From assembly GCA_022827045.1 (NCBI GenBank), contig JAJDTQ010000202.1:1-45842 (forward strand): a stretch of DNA of 45,842 nucleotides, read 5' to 3'. Positions 18,187 through 27,068 of the stretch are shown one piece after another. Below the pieces are notes generated by a model. The model worked only from the letters and a program-made list of their open reading frames with translations. It was not told the DNA's origin and searched no databases. A program made the translations under genes and the position numbers. This DNA comes from Candidatus Binatia bacterium. Its GTDB lineage: Bacteria; Desulfobacterota_B; Binatia; UBA9968; JAJDTQ01. Each line of letters begins with the position of its first letter. Position 1 is the first letter of the stretch.

Positions 18187-18588
18187 TCAGTCGTCGTCGT
18201 CCTGCTGGCCCTCGCAGTATTCCTCGTACTCCTCCGCGTTCATGAGATCGTCCAGCTCGTCGACATCCGACAGGCTCACCTTGATGATCCACCCTTCTCC
18301 ATAAGGGTCTTCGTTGATCAGCTCCGGGGTCTCCGGCAGCGCGTCGTTGACCTCGACCACGGTGCCGCTCACCGGCGCATACAGGTCCGATACCGCCTTC
18401 ACCGACTCCACCGCGCCAAAGGGATCGTCCTTGCTGATCTTCTCTCCCAGCTCCGGCGCCTCGACGTACACCACGTCCCCCAGTTCGTTCTGAGCGAAGT
18501 CCGATATTCCGATCACGCCGGTGTCGTCGCCCTCCACCATCACCCACTCATGTTCCCGCGAATACCGTAGACCCTTGGGGTACTCCAT
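18187..18588 (-). CDS. gcvH: Glycine cleavage system H protein
   Basis: The 133-residue protein [20 protein letters not shown] has the lipoylation site [15 protein letters not shown] with Lys64 and the HYWV-like REHEW start. It shuttles the aminomethyl group between P- and T-proteins. AGGAGG lies before ATG 18588. The C-terminal tail ends in four aspartates and is more acidic than usual. It lies 30 bases after gcvT and 19 before gcvP, consistent with one transcript. Confidence 0.97.
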   Translation of the reverse strand: MEYPKGLRYSREHEWVMVEGDDTGVIGISDFAQNELGDVVYVEAPELGEKISKDDPFGAVESVKAVSDLYAPVSGTVVEVNDALPETPELINEDPYGEGWIIKVSLSDVDELDDLMNAEEYEEYCEGQQDDDD

Positions 18589-18618
18589 CTGTTCCTCCTT
18601 GACCGCTCTGCCGGCCTC

Positions 18619-19704
18619 CTAACCGAAGGGCACGCGAACGATGCGGCCACGGACCCGCCGGCGGCGAATCTCCACCTGTACCTCGGTGCCCCGGGCCGCG
18701 GCATCGGCCGAAACATAGCCCAGGGCGATGGCCTTGCCCAGGGTCGGAGACCGCGTTCCGCTCGTGACTCGACCAACCTCGCGGTCGCCGTGAAATATCG
18801 GATAGCCCTCACGGGCAATGCCCGCCTCCTCCATCTCCAGCCCCACGAGGCGCCGCCGCAACGGTTCATTCCGGGCCAGCACCTCGGAGCCGATGAACGG
18901 GCCCTTGTCGAGCTTGGTGACCCAGCCGAGCCGCGCTTCCATCGGGGTGGTGTCCTCGTCGAGCTCGTGCCCGTACAGGGAGAACCCCTTCTCGAGACGG
19001 AGCGTGTCCCTGGCCCCCAGTCCGGCCGGCTCCACCTCGCCCGTGCCCATCAAGGCGTCCCAAAGGCGGGCGCCGTCGTCCGCGGCGCAATAGAGCTCGA
19101 AGCCGTCCTCTCCGGTGTATCCCGTTCGCGAAACGATGCAGTCGACTCCGCCTACCGCGCCGGTCAGGAAGTTGAACGCCTTGACGGTGGAAAGCTCCAG
19201 GACGGTCAACGGCTGCAAGATCGCCTCCGCGGCGGGACCCTGAAGGGCCAGCAGCGCATAGTCGTCGCTCAGGTCCCGGACCGCGACGTCGCCGCCCGCG
19301 TGGCCCGCCAGCCACGCGAAGTCCACGGCGCTCCTGGCGGCGTTGACGCAGAGCAAAAACCGGTCGGTCTCCAGCCTGAAAATGACCAGGTCGTCGATGA
19401 CCCCGGCACGCTCGTTCAACAACAGCGTGTACTGGGCCTGCGACGGTTCCAGACGCTCGACATCGTTGGTGGTGACGCGCTGACAGAACGCCGAGGCGCC
19501 CGGACCGCTCACCTCGATCTCGCCCATGTGGCTCACGTCGAAGAGGCCCGCCCTCGAGCGGACCGCCTCGTGCTCGGCCTGAATGCCGCGGTATTGCACC
19601 GGCATCTCCCAGCCCGCGAATTCCACCATGCGGGCGCCAAGGGCCTTGTGCCGGGCGTGAAGAGGAGTCTTCCGGGGCTCCGGGCTTTTCGCGTCTTCCA
19701 CCAT
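18619..19704 (-). CDS. gcvT: Aminomethyltransferase, glycine cleavage T protein
   Basis: The 361-residue product has TPLHARHKALGARMVEFAGW, LFDVSHMGEIEVSG, VDCIVSRTGYTGEDGFELY and the C-terminal barrel ending GYVSADAAARGTEVQVEI, all diagnostic for GcvT. It transfers the one-carbon unit from aminomethyl-GcvH to tetrahydrofolate, giving methylene-THF and ammonia. ATG 19704 is preceded by a weak AGG site. It follows folD by 58 bases containing a hairpin (19742-19762). No glycine riboswitch is seen upstream. Confidence 0.96.
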   Translation of the reverse strand: MVEDAKSPEPRKTPLHARHKALGARMVEFAGWEMPVQYRGIQAEHEAVRSRAGLFDVSHMGEIEVSGPGASAFCQRVTTNDVERLEPSQAQYTLLLNERAGVIDDLVIFRLETDRFLLCVNAARSAVDFAWLAGHAGGDVAVRDLSDDYALLALQGPAAEAILQPLTVLELSTVKAFNFLTGAVGGVDCIVSRTGYTGEDGFELYCAADDGARLWDALMGTGEVEPAGLGARDTLRLEKGFSLYGHELDEDTTPMEARLGWVTKLDKGPFIGSEVLARNEPLRRRLVGLEMEEAGIAREGYPIFHGDREVGRVTSGTRSPTLGKAIALGYVSADAAARGTEVQVEIRRRRVRGRIVRVPFG

Positions 19705-19741
19705 CTTTACGACCTGTCCGCCCGTTCAGGAGCGAAAGCAT

Positions 19742-19762
19742 GGGCGGGTTCGAAACCCGCCC
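19742..19762. repeat. GGGCGGGT hairpin repeat
   Basis: GGGCGGGTT-CGA-AACCCGCCC is a nine-pair hairpin immediately after the folD stop codon. A relative with the same eight-base arms and a GAAA loop occurs at 45480-45499. No T tract follows, so it may adjust transcript ends or stability rather than terminate before gcvT. Confidence 0.7.
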
Positions 19763-20608
19763 TTACTCCAGCGATCGTTGCGCGGACAACAGCGTGTTGG
19801 ACAGCAGCATGCAAATCGTCATCGGTCCGACGCCCCCCGGCACCGGGGAGATCCACGAGGCGCGCTCGCTGGCCACGTCGAATTCCACGTCGCCTGCGAG
19901 CTTTCCGGTGGGCAGACGGTTGATCCCCACGTCGATCACCACGGCGCCGGGCTTGATCCACTCCCCGCGGACGGCGCCGGCCTTGCCCACCGCCGCCACC
20001 ACCACGTCCGCCCGGCCCACCTCTCCGCCGAGGTCCGCGGTCCGCGAGTGGCAGAGGGTCACGGTGGCGTGCCGCGCCAAGAGCATGAGCGCCACGGGCT
20101 TGCCGACGATGTTGCTGCGGCCCACCACCACGGCGTTCTTGCCCTTGAGATCGCAGCCTATGGAATCCAGCATCCGCATGATCCCCAGGGGCGTGCAGGG
20201 CTGAAAGCCGGTACCCCCGGAGAGCAGCAGACCCTGATTTACCGGATGGAAACCGTCCACGTCCTTCCGTGGAGACACGGCCTCGAGGATCCGATCCGAG
20301 CGGATCTGGTCCGGCAACGGCAGCTGGACCAGGATACCGTGAATGGAGGTGTCGTCGTTGAGACGGCCGATGAGTTCCAAGAGCTCCGACTCGGACACCG
20401 ACGCCGGGAGCAGATGCTCCACGGACTCGATGCCCACCTCGGCGCACGCCTTCTCCTTGTTCCGCACGTAGATGCGCGACGCCGGGTCGTCGCCCACGAG
20501 CACGACGCCGAGTCCGGGAACGACGCCATGATCGTTCCGGAGCCGCTCGGTCTCTATCCGCACCTCCTCGCGTACCTGCTTCGCTACTGCCCTGCCGTCG
20601 ATAATCAT
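19763..20608 (-). CDS. folD: Bifunctional methylene-THF dehydrogenase / methenyl-THF cyclohydrolase
   Basis: The 281-residue protein starts [16 protein letters not shown] and has the FolD signatures: [18 protein letters not shown] (catalytic Lys), [37 protein letters not shown] and the C-terminal [14 protein letters not shown]. It interconverts methylene-, methenyl- and formyl-THF. Position ahead of gcvT links the one-carbon units released from glycine to the folate pool. It is divergent from alanine dehydrogenase across a 210-base region. Confidence 0.96.
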   Translation of the reverse strand: MIIDGRAVAKQVREEVRIETERLRNDHGVVPGLGVVLVGDDPASRIYVRNKEKACAEVGIESVEHLLPASVSESELLELIGRLNDDTSIHGILVQLPLPDQIRSDRILEAVSPRKDVDGFHPVNQGLLLSGGTGFQPCTPLGIMRMLDSIGCDLKGKNAVVVGRSNIVGKPVALMLLARHATVTLCHSRTADLGGEVGRADVVVAAVGKAGAVRGEWIKPGAVVIDVGINRLPTGKLAGDVEFDVASERASWISPVPGGVGPMTICMLLSNTLLSAQRSLE

Positions 20609-20724
20609 CGTCCTGACGCCTCGAACATCCGCCGCGTTGCCCTGAACTCACCGGCGCTTGGTTGGCCTCACGTGTCAAATTCCGGTTAACACGCCGGGAG
20701 AGGGAGGTCAATGAATATCACAGT

Positions 20725-20765
20725 ACCTTAGTTCCAAACTGAGAGACTATCAAATATCCTAAGGT
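20725..20765. promoter_or_regulatory. Inverted repeat in the folD-ald divergent spacer
   Basis: ACCTTAG (20725-20731) and CTAAGGT (20759-20765) are perfect seven-base arms 27 bases apart, in a visibly AT-richer patch upstream of the ald promoter. It could be an operator for a dimeric regulator, for example an Lrp-type protein, or the base of an RNA hairpin. Evidence is only the symmetry and position. Confidence 0.35.
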
Positions 20766-20782
20766 CCTTCGCCGCTGCCGTC

Positions 20783-20811
20783 TTGACACCCCACAGGTGC
20801 TCACGTACCAA
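20783..20811 (+). promoter_or_regulatory. Promoter placing the ald start codon at the transcript 5' end
   Basis: TTGACA (20783-20788) matches the -35 consensus exactly; 17 bases on is TACCAA (20806-20811), a weak -10. Initiation seven to eight bases later falls at about 20818-20819, the A of the ald ATG. No Shine-Dalgarno precedes that ATG, which agrees with a leaderless transcript. Confidence 0.55.
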
Positions 20812-20818
20812 TAAATCA

Positions 20819-21937
20819 ATGGTCGTAGGCGTGCCGAAAGAGCTGAAAACCGAGGAAAACCGGGTAGCGCTGACGCCGGCGGGTGCGGCCGCGTTCATCG
20901 CCCACGGTCACCAAGTGCTGGTGGAGCGCAATGCCGGCCGGGGCAGCCATATCGCCAACCGCGCCTATACGGCCACCGGCGCAACCGTGCTCGACCGCGC
21001 GCGGGACGTATGGGGCCAAGCCGACCTCGTCATGAAGGTCAAGGAACCGGTGGCCGACGAGTTCGTCCACTTGAGACCCGGCCTGACCGTGTTCACCTAC
21101 CTCCACCTGGCCGCGCAACCCGAGCTCGCCAATACCCTGTGCGAGAAGGGCGCCACCGCCATCGGCTACGAGACCATCGAGCTGGACGACGGCTCCCTGC
21201 CCTTGCTCACCCCCATGAGCGAGATCGCCGGGCGCCTTTCGCTGCAGGTGGGCGCGTGGTGCCTGCAGGCGGAGAACGGCGGCAGGGGCGTACTCCTGGG
21301 CGGCGCCTCGGGGGTCCGCCCCGGCAAGGTGGTGGTGCTGGGAGCCGGCACGGTGGGCGCTTCCGCGTGCCAGGTGGCCGCCGGCATGGGCGCCGACGTG
21401 AGCGTGCTGGACGTCAACCCGGCGCGGCTGCGCTACATCCGCGACATCCTCGGCGGCCGCCTCACCACCCTCATGTCCAACCGGGCCAACCTGGAGGAGG
21501 AACTCGTCGACGCCGACCTGCTGATCGGCTCGGTGCTGATTACCGGTGACAAGACTCCGATGCTGCTGCCGCGGGACCGGGTCAGGCAGATGAAGCGCGG
21601 CGCGGCCATCGTCGACGTATCCATCGATCAGGGCGGGTTCGCCGAGACCTCCCGCCCCACCACGCACCGCGAACCCGTCTACGTGGAAGAGCGGGTGGTG
21701 CACTACTGCGTCACCAACATGCCGGCGCTGGTGCCGCACACCTCGACCTACGCCCTGACCAACGCCACGCTGTCCTACGGCCTGGCGCTGGCCGACAAGG
21801 GTCTCCGACGGGCGATGCAGGAGAGCCGGCCGCTGGCCCGGGGCCTCAACGTCCACGCCGGCAAGGTCACCCATGCCGGCGTCGCCAGCGCCCTGAAGGT
21901 GCCCCTGAGCCCGGTGGACGAGGTGCTTTGCGCATGA
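20819..21937 (+). CDS. ald: Alanine dehydrogenase
   Basis: The frame opens at TTG 20783, but that TTG is part of a -35 box; ATG 20819 gives MVVGVPKELKTEENRVALTP, the conserved start of Ald (372 residues). It has VMKVKEPVADEF, TYLHLAAQPEL with the catalytic His, VVVLGAGTVGASACQVAAGMGA (NAD motif) and DVSIDQGGFAET. It interconverts alanine and pyruvate plus ammonia using NAD. Cytoplasmic. The stop overlaps the ATG of the DHH gene (ATGA), so the two are coupled. Ammonia and pyruvate handling fits the adjacent glycine-cleavage operon. Confidence 0.95.
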   Translation: MVVGVPKELKTEENRVALTPAGAAAFIAHGHQVLVERNAGRGSHIANRAYTATGATVLDRARDVWGQADLVMKVKEPVADEFVHLRPGLTVFTYLHLAAQPELANTLCEKGATAIGYETIELDDGSLPLLTPMSEIAGRLSLQVGAWCLQAENGGRGVLLGGASGVRPGKVVVLGAGTVGASACQVAAGMGADVSVLDVNPARLRYIRDILGGRLTTLMSNRANLEEELVDADLLIGSVLITGDKTPMLLPRDRVRQMKRGAAIVDVSIDQGGFAETSRPTTHREPVYVEERVVHYCVTNMPALVPHTSTYALTNATLSYGLALADKGLRRAMQESRPLARGLNVHAGKVTHAGVASALKVPLSPVDEVLCA

Positions 21938-22872
21938 GGCTGGTAACCCGACCGGACTTCGACGGTATCGTCTGCGGCGCCCTCATCACCGCCCTCGAAG
22001 ACATCGACTCGTACCTCTTCGTGGAGCCCAAGTTCATGCAGGACGGCGCGGTCGACATACGCGCCGGAGACATCATCGCCAACCTCCCCTACCATCCCGC
22101 CTGCACCCTGTGGTTCGACCATCACTTCACCAACGGCGCGGCCGGCTTCGACCGTCCTGTGGTCGCCGGGCGGGGCGCCTTCCGAATGGCGCCGAGCGCG
22201 GCCCGCGTGGTGTACGAATACTACTCCGAGGTCCCCAGCGGGTCGCCGCGCTACGAGTCCGCCCTGGACATGATGCGGACCGACCGTGTGACCGCGCTCT
22301 TGCGGGATACGGACAAGATCGACGGCGGCACCCTGACCCGCGAGGACGTCCTCCATCCTGACGGCTACGTGCTGGTCTCCATGACCATCTACGGCAAGGA
22401 GAGCGCCGAGGAACCCTACTGGCGCCGCCTCATCGACCTCATTCGCGACCGCGCCCTGGCCGAGGTCCTGGACGACCCGGAGGTGCGGGCACGGGGCGAA
22501 CGCATCCTCGACCTGCAGGAGCGGCTGCGCATGCAGTTGCTGGAGCGCGCCGAGCTCCGGGGAAACGTCATCTACCTCGATCTGCGGGAGACCGAGGACC
22601 TGACCGACGCCAACCGGTTCCTGCTCTATACGCTGTTCCCCGAGGGGAACATCTCGATGAAGATCTCCCGGGACCCGCAGCGTGCGCACACCACCGCCAT
22701 CTCGGTGGGGTACAACATCTTCAACACCACCTCCACGGTCAATGTCGGCGAGCTGCTGAGCCGCCACGGCGGCGGCGGCCACCGGGTCGTGGGATCATGC
22801 AGGGTCCCGGACGGCGAGGCGGGACGGGCCGTCGACGAGATCCTGCGCCACATCACCGAGCCCACGGCCTGA
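21934..22872 (+). CDS. DHH-family phosphoesterase (exopolyphosphatase-like)
   Basis: ATG 21934 overlaps the ald stop. The 312-residue protein begins MRLVTRPDFDGIVCGAL (DHH motif I, D-x-D), then LWFDHHFTNG (the DHH motif), ALLRDTDKIDGG (motif IV Asp), and the C-terminal DHHA1 signature RHGGGGHRVVGSCRV. These are Mn2+-dependent phosphodiesterases or phosphatases acting on nano-RNA, pAp, cyclic dinucleotides or polyphosphate. The substrate cannot be told. Coupling to alanine dehydrogenase is unusual and functionally unexplained. Confidence 0.88.
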   Translation: MRLVTRPDFDGIVCGALITALEDIDSYLFVEPKFMQDGAVDIRAGDIIANLPYHPACTLWFDHHFTNGAAGFDRPVVAGRGAFRMAPSAARVVYEYYSEVPSGSPRYESALDMMRTDRVTALLRDTDKIDGGTLTREDVLHPDGYVLVSMTIYGKESAEEPYWRRLIDLIRDRALAEVLDDPEVRARGERILDLQERLRMQLLERAELRGNVIYLDLRETEDLTDANRFLLYTLFPEGNISMKISRDPQRAHTTAISVGYNIFNTTSTVNVGELLSRHGGGGHRVVGSCRVPDGEAGRAVDEILRHITEPTA

Positions 22873-22890
22873 GCGGAGGCGGAGGTTCCC

Positions 22891-23247
22891 GTGTCCAACG
22901 GTACGCCATCCGGTCCGAAGATCGTAAGCGTCGACGAAGCGCTCGCCGAGCTGGCCGAGATCAACTCCGAAATCCGTCACAAGGAATGCCTCGAGGGCGA
23001 CGGTTTCAACGTCGGCCTGGTTTCCTTCAGCGCCACCACCACGACCGACCCGAGGCAGATCGTTCATGACGACAAGGACGTGGTCTGTCATGTGCTGCGG
23101 GGGCGGGGACGGCTGCGCGCCGCCGGAGACATCACCAGCCTCCGCCCGGGCATGCTCTGTCACATTCCCAGGGGCGTCCCCCACGACTTCGCGGCCGAGG
23201 ACGGGGAGCTGGTCCTGTGCTATTCGCTCATCACCACAAAACGGTAA
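22891..23247 (+). CDS. Small single-domain cupin protein
   Basis: GTG 22891 has GGAGG six bases upstream. The 118-residue protein has a C-terminal cupin fold: VVCHVLRGRGRLRAAGD and GMLCHIPRGVPHDFAAE, with metal-binding candidates His (CHV) and His (PHDF). It could be a sensor or small-molecule-binding protein; the family is too diverse to name a reaction. It lies 18 bases after the DHH gene and overlaps the next gene by 31 bases, so it belongs to the ald transcript unit. Confidence 0.8.
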   Translation: MSNGTPSGPKIVSVDEALAELAEINSEIRHKECLEGDGFNVGLVSFSATTTTDPRQIVHDDKDVVCHVLRGRGRLRAAGDITSLRPGMLCHIPRGVPHDFAAEDGELVLCYSLITTKR

Positions 23248-24140
23248 CCGCGTTGTGGCTGTGGGCGCTGGTATTCCTCGGCGCCACCGGGTGCACCCGC
23301 ACCGAGGCGCCCGACCCGCGCTACGTGCAACCGGCCAACCTGCTGGAGATCGTCAACGAGTTCCGGCGGCTCTCGCGCGAGGACGTCTACCGGTTCGACA
23401 TCCCCAAGGACGTCACCGGCACCAACGTCCTCAAGGCCACGCTGCTGCGCCTGGATGACTATCAACGCAAACACGGGAACGGCTACAACGACATCGTCGA
23501 GTTCACCCGGGCCTCCGCCTACGAACGCCTCCGGGACTACGAACGGGCCATTCGCCACTACCGCAACGTCGCCCGGGGCGGCGGCGAGCTGGCCGGCCCG
23601 GCCACGCGCCAGCTCGAGGCGCTGCGGACCTTTCAACGAATCTCCCGCACGGCTCTTCCCAAAGAGGACCCGTTCGAGTACATCAAGGTCCTGGACGACG
23701 TGGTCCTGGCCTGGAACGCGTTGATCCGGGAACACGAGGGAACTCCGCTGGAGTATCTGGCGCGGGTGGAAGCCGAGCGCATCGACCGCGCGAAGGTGGC
23801 GTTCGTGGAGCTCAACCGCCATCGGCTGAATCAGGGGAACGAGCTGGTCGTGCTCGGCTACAGCCAGCTCCTGTCCCGCCATGTGCGTAGCAAGAACTAC
23901 CACCGGCACCTGCTGGACTTCGGCGACTACTACGTGGGTCTGGCCAGGGAGTATTCCCTCCGGAACGATCCGCAGGGCCTCGATTTCGACATCCAAACCT
24001 TCGAAGGGTTTGCCCGGTCCGCCATGAAGCTGTATGCGGAAGTGGCGCAGCAGGACGGCGCGCTGGAGAAGCTCGAGGCCGGCGCCAAGCTTGAGGGGCT
24101 CAAGGGACTCATGGAACGAACGAGGAGACTCAACCGATGA
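23217..24140 (+). CDS. Putative lipoprotein with helical repeats, unknown function
   Basis: GTG 23217 (GGAG eight bases upstream) lies inside the cupin gene. Residues 9-25 form a signal peptide ending LVFLGATGC, with Cys26 a likely lipid-attachment site although the lipobox is imperfect. The mature part is mostly helical, with TPR-like stretches (EFTRASAYERLRDYERAIRH; VARGGGELAGPATRQLEALR). I do not recognise the family. The next gene starts inside its stop (ATGA) and also encodes an exported repeat protein, so the two probably form one envelope system. Confidence 0.72.
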   Translation: MLFAHHHKTVTALWLWALVFLGATGCTRTEAPDPRYVQPANLLEIVNEFRRLSREDVYRFDIPKDVTGTNVLKATLLRLDDYQRKHGNGYNDIVEFTRASAYERLRDYERAIRHYRNVARGGGELAGPATRQLEALRTFQRISRTALPKEDPFEYIKVLDDVVLAWNALIREHEGTPLEYLARVEAERIDRAKVAFVELNRHRLNQGNELVVLGYSQLLSRHVRSKNYHRHLLDFGDYYVGLAREYSLRNDPQGLDFDIQTFEGFARSAMKLYAEVAQQDGALEKLEAGAKLEGLKGLMERTRRLNR

Positions 24141-26629
24141 AGACCGGCGCGTGGCTGCTCTGCCTGCTCGTGGTGCTGCCGGCGTCGGCGCTGGCGCAGT
24201 CGGCGCGGACGACCCACGAGCGGATGATGGACCCCCTGCGCGACTTCGATCCCTTCGAGCCGCCGGTCACCGCCGAACGGTACTTTCCCGACGAACTGGA
24301 GCAGCGCGTGCGCGTGGCCATCGTCGACGCCCTGACCCGGCGCACCGAGCAGCTGCGCGGGCACGTCCGCTACTTCGAGGGCAAGGACAAGGAAAGGGTC
24401 GCGGGCGGCCGAAACCTGAGCGGGCTGACGCACCACGTAAGGGAGCTGCACCACGGCAACCTCCCCGACCGGGGGACGTACCGGGACGCGCAACGGGAGG
24501 CCCTGGCGGAGGCACCGCCGGGCGCGCCGCAGCGGCTGGTCCGCGCCCGCCTGCGCCGCGACGAGCTGGAGCAGGCCGAGTCGCTGGTGGCCGAGCACCG
24601 CATCGGGCGCTGGAACGCGCTCCTGAACCGGCTGCTCGCTTCCGTGGACCTGATCACGCTGGCGTCGGGCTCTTATGTCACGGCGGCGGTGGAGACCGCG
24701 TTCACGGAGGTGCAGCGCACGCGCGCGCCGCGCATGCCGGAGGCCGAGCGCAAGGCCCTGGCGCTCTACAAACGCTTCGTGGAGCGTTTTCCGGACGACC
24801 CCAGGAGCGCCGAGGTGGCGGAGAAGGTCGCGGCGCTGGAAGCCGACCGGAAGGGCATCTGGAAACACGAGCACCTGACCCGGGCGGGCAAGGCGCTGGA
24901 GGAGGACAGGATCGAGGACGCCGAGTTCCACGCGCAACTGGCAGCCGTCGTCGCTCCGGAGGCGCGGGAGGTTGACGAGCGATTGCGGGAGATCGACGCC
25001 GCCCGGACGGCGCGCGAGGGCGACCGGCGCCAGCAGCTTTCGGTGGCGGCCGGCGACAACCTGTCAGACACCGGTTCGCAAGAGTCCAGGGACGTCCGGG
25101 CGCTGCTCTACGCGCTGGTCAAGGGCGATGCCGCCGGTGTCTCGAAGCAGGCACGCGACATGGAACGCCGCTACGGCGGCAAGCCCCTGGGCACCCTGGC
25201 CAAGGACGCACGGGCCGTGGCCCAGGAGCTGAGCGGCCGGCACGCGGAGGCCAAGCGCACGCTTGACGAGATCGCCCGCGCCGGTTCATCGGAACGCCAG
25301 CAGCGGCGCGCGCGGATCCTGCTGGACAGCCCCGAGTACAATCTCCTGGGAGTCCTGGACCGGGCACGCACACGCTACCGCCTGGAGCAGGCGCGTTTCG
25401 TGCTGCTGGGGCGGAATTTTCTCGAAAAAAACGTCCTGATCGGGGCAGCGCCCGTCATCACCCACGGAGTTGCCGGAGCCACCACCCTCGGCACCGCCAA
25501 CATCCTGATGGTGAGCAGCAACGTGCTGGAGATGCTCAGCGGCAATCCGGTATCGGACCAGGCGATCATGGACGCCGCCGCCCGCCATCTGCGTTTCCAG
25601 TCCGACTCCGAGGAAACCGGCGACGTCTACCAAGTGCTGGGGAAGGCGTACGAGAGCAAGGGCCACCTCCACAAGGCGCTGCATTACTACCGGCTGTCCG
25701 GGAAGCTTCCGCCGGACGAAATGCGGGAACTGGAGGAAAAGGCCGGGCGGACCCTGCTGAAGGCCGCCGAAGAGAGCGGCTCGGACGCCCGGAAACGAAC
25801 CCTGTACGCGGCCCTCCTCCAGCACTACCCGGACACGCCGGCGGGAATAGAGGCCAAGGGCCTGCTGGCGCGGCTGGTGGCCATGAAGAACCGCGGCTTC
25901 AGGCTCAGCAAACAGTTTCTCGCCGAGAACCCACAACTCCACGGACCGGCCGGGCTCGGCCTCAAGGCCACGCTGTTCGACGGACGGCCCGACAACATGG
26001 AGCTGGCCGACAGGGGCCTCAACGTCCTGGGGCGCCACGCGGTCATGCTGCACTACGACACCCCGTGGGGGGTTCAGACCCGCACCTATCCGGCGGCTGA
26101 ATGGCGCATCGAGAACCTGGGAACCCTGCTACGGGAGAAGCACTACGAGCTTGCGGCGCTGGATGCGGATGAACGCGACCGGACGAGCGGCGCCGGCCTC
26201 CGGGACTTCCCCGCCCGTCTGATGCAGGTCGAGGCGCGGGACCACGACGCCGACGACGCGGATCTCGAGTTCATCCGGCGCACCGGCCGGAGCGCGGACC
26301 CGCGCTCGCCGATCCTCGACCATCAACTGCTAAGCGCGAAGGAAACCGATCCTCAGCGGGCCCTCGGGCTGCCCACTGTACGCGGCAGCGTCACCGCTAC
26401 GGGCGGTGTCAGCATGCGGGCGGACGCGCCGGAGTCGTTCCTGGCGGACGAGCTGGTGGTCGGCAACGACGCCGTCAGCCCCTATGCCGGCGTGCGCATG
26501 CCCATACCCTTGCTCAAGGACTTCATCCCGGTGGACTTCATGCTCCGGGCTCGTCCGGGGCTGCCGTCTCTCACGCCGCAAATCCGTAAGCCGAAGTCGT
26601 CCGTGGACGACGCGCGCCTGTACCGTTAA
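24137..26629 (+). CDS. Large secreted repeat protein, unknown function
   Basis: The 830-residue product begins MKTGAWLLCLLVVLPASALA, a clear signal peptide (cleavage near residue 20-21). TPR-like helices are seen near 205-235 (KALALYKRFVERFPDDPRSA) and 495-535 (GDVYQVLGKAYESKGHLHKA). A hydrophobic Gly/Ala/Thr patch lies at about 436-465 (APVITHGVAGATTLGTANIL), which could touch or cross a membrane. The N-terminal half is rich in Arg, Glu and Ala. No catalytic motif is visible. It is translationally coupled to the lipoprotein upstream and is likely periplasmic or outer-membrane associated. Confidence 0.72.
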   Translation: MKTGAWLLCLLVVLPASALAQSARTTHERMMDPLRDFDPFEPPVTAERYFPDELEQRVRVAIVDALTRRTEQLRGHVRYFEGKDKERVAGGRNLSGLTHHVRELHHGNLPDRGTYRDAQREALAEAPPGAPQRLVRARLRRDELEQAESLVAEHRIGRWNALLNRLLASVDLITLASGSYVTAAVETAFTEVQRTRAPRMPEAERKALALYKRFVERFPDDPRSAEVAEKVAALEADRKGIWKHEHLTRAGKALEEDRIEDAEFHAQLAAVVAPEAREVDERLREIDAARTAREGDRRQQLSVAAGDNLSDTGSQESRDVRALLYALVKGDAAGVSKQARDMERRYGGKPLGTLAKDARAVAQELSGRHAEAKRTLDEIARAGSSERQQRRARILLDSPEYNLLGVLDRARTRYRLEQARFVLLGRNFLEKNVLIGAAPVITHGVAGATTLGTANILMVSSNVLEMLSGNPVSDQAIMDAAARHLRFQSDSEETGDVYQVLGKAYESKGHLHKALHYYRLSGKLPPDEMRELEEKAGRTLLKAAEESGSDARKRTLYAALLQHYPDTPAGIEAKGLLARLVAMKNRGFRLSKQFLAENPQLHGPAGLGLKATLFDGRPDNMELADRGLNVLGRHAVMLHYDTPWGVQTRTYPAAEWRIENLGTLLREKHYELAALDADERDRTSGAGLRDFPARLMQVEARDHDADDADLEFIRRTGRSADPRSPILDHQLLSAKETDPQRALGLPTVRGSVTATGGVSMRADAPESFLADELVVGNDAVSPYAGVRMPIPLLKDFIPVDFMLRARPGLPSLTPQIRKPKSSVDDARLYR

Positions 26630-26661
26630 TCCGTTCGTCGTATACAGACCAGGAGGAAGCC

Positions 26662-27054
26662 ATGAGAAAGGTGCTGCAACCCAAGAGCCTACCCGACCCG
26701 CGGCCGCGCTACTCGCAGGGCATTCTCGCCGAAGGAAAACGCCTGCTCTTCATCGCCGGCCAGACCGGGGTGGACGCCGACGGCAACGTCGTCGGCAAGG
26801 GCGACGCCGCCGCCCAGGCCGAGCAGGTGCTCAAGAACATGAAGGCGGTGCTCGACGAGGCCGGCGCCAGCTTCGCCGACCTGGTCAAGATCACCACCTA
26901 CATCACCGACCCGCGCTACCGGGACGACATCAACCCCGCGCGGCTGAAGTACATGGGCGACAACCCGCCGTCCAGCACCCTGGTGGTCTGCGCCGGCCTC
27001 GCCAACCCGGACTTCCTGGTGGAGATCGAGGCGATCGCGGTGCTGCCGGAGTGA
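26662..27054 (+). CDS. RidA (YjgF/YER057c) family protein
   Basis: AGGAGG precedes ATG 26662. The 130-residue protein has PRYSQGILAEGKRLLFIAGQ, then AQAEQVLKNMKAVLDEAG, DLVKITTYITD, RLKYMGDNPPSSTLVVC and FLVEIEAIAVLPE. The typical Rid arginine in xxARxxxxV is not obvious (SSTLVV here), so this is probably an RidA-like paralogue rather than the canonical imine deaminase. Such proteins hydrolyse reactive enamines/imines made by PLP enzymes. It follows the repeat protein by 32 bases. Confidence 0.9.
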   Translation: MRKVLQPKSLPDPRPRYSQGILAEGKRLLFIAGQTGVDADGNVVGKGDAAAQAEQVLKNMKAVLDEAGASFADLVKITTYITDPRYRDDINPARLKYMGDNPPSSTLVVCAGLANPDFLVEIEAIAVLPE

Positions 27055-27068
27055 GGCCAAGTAGGGCA

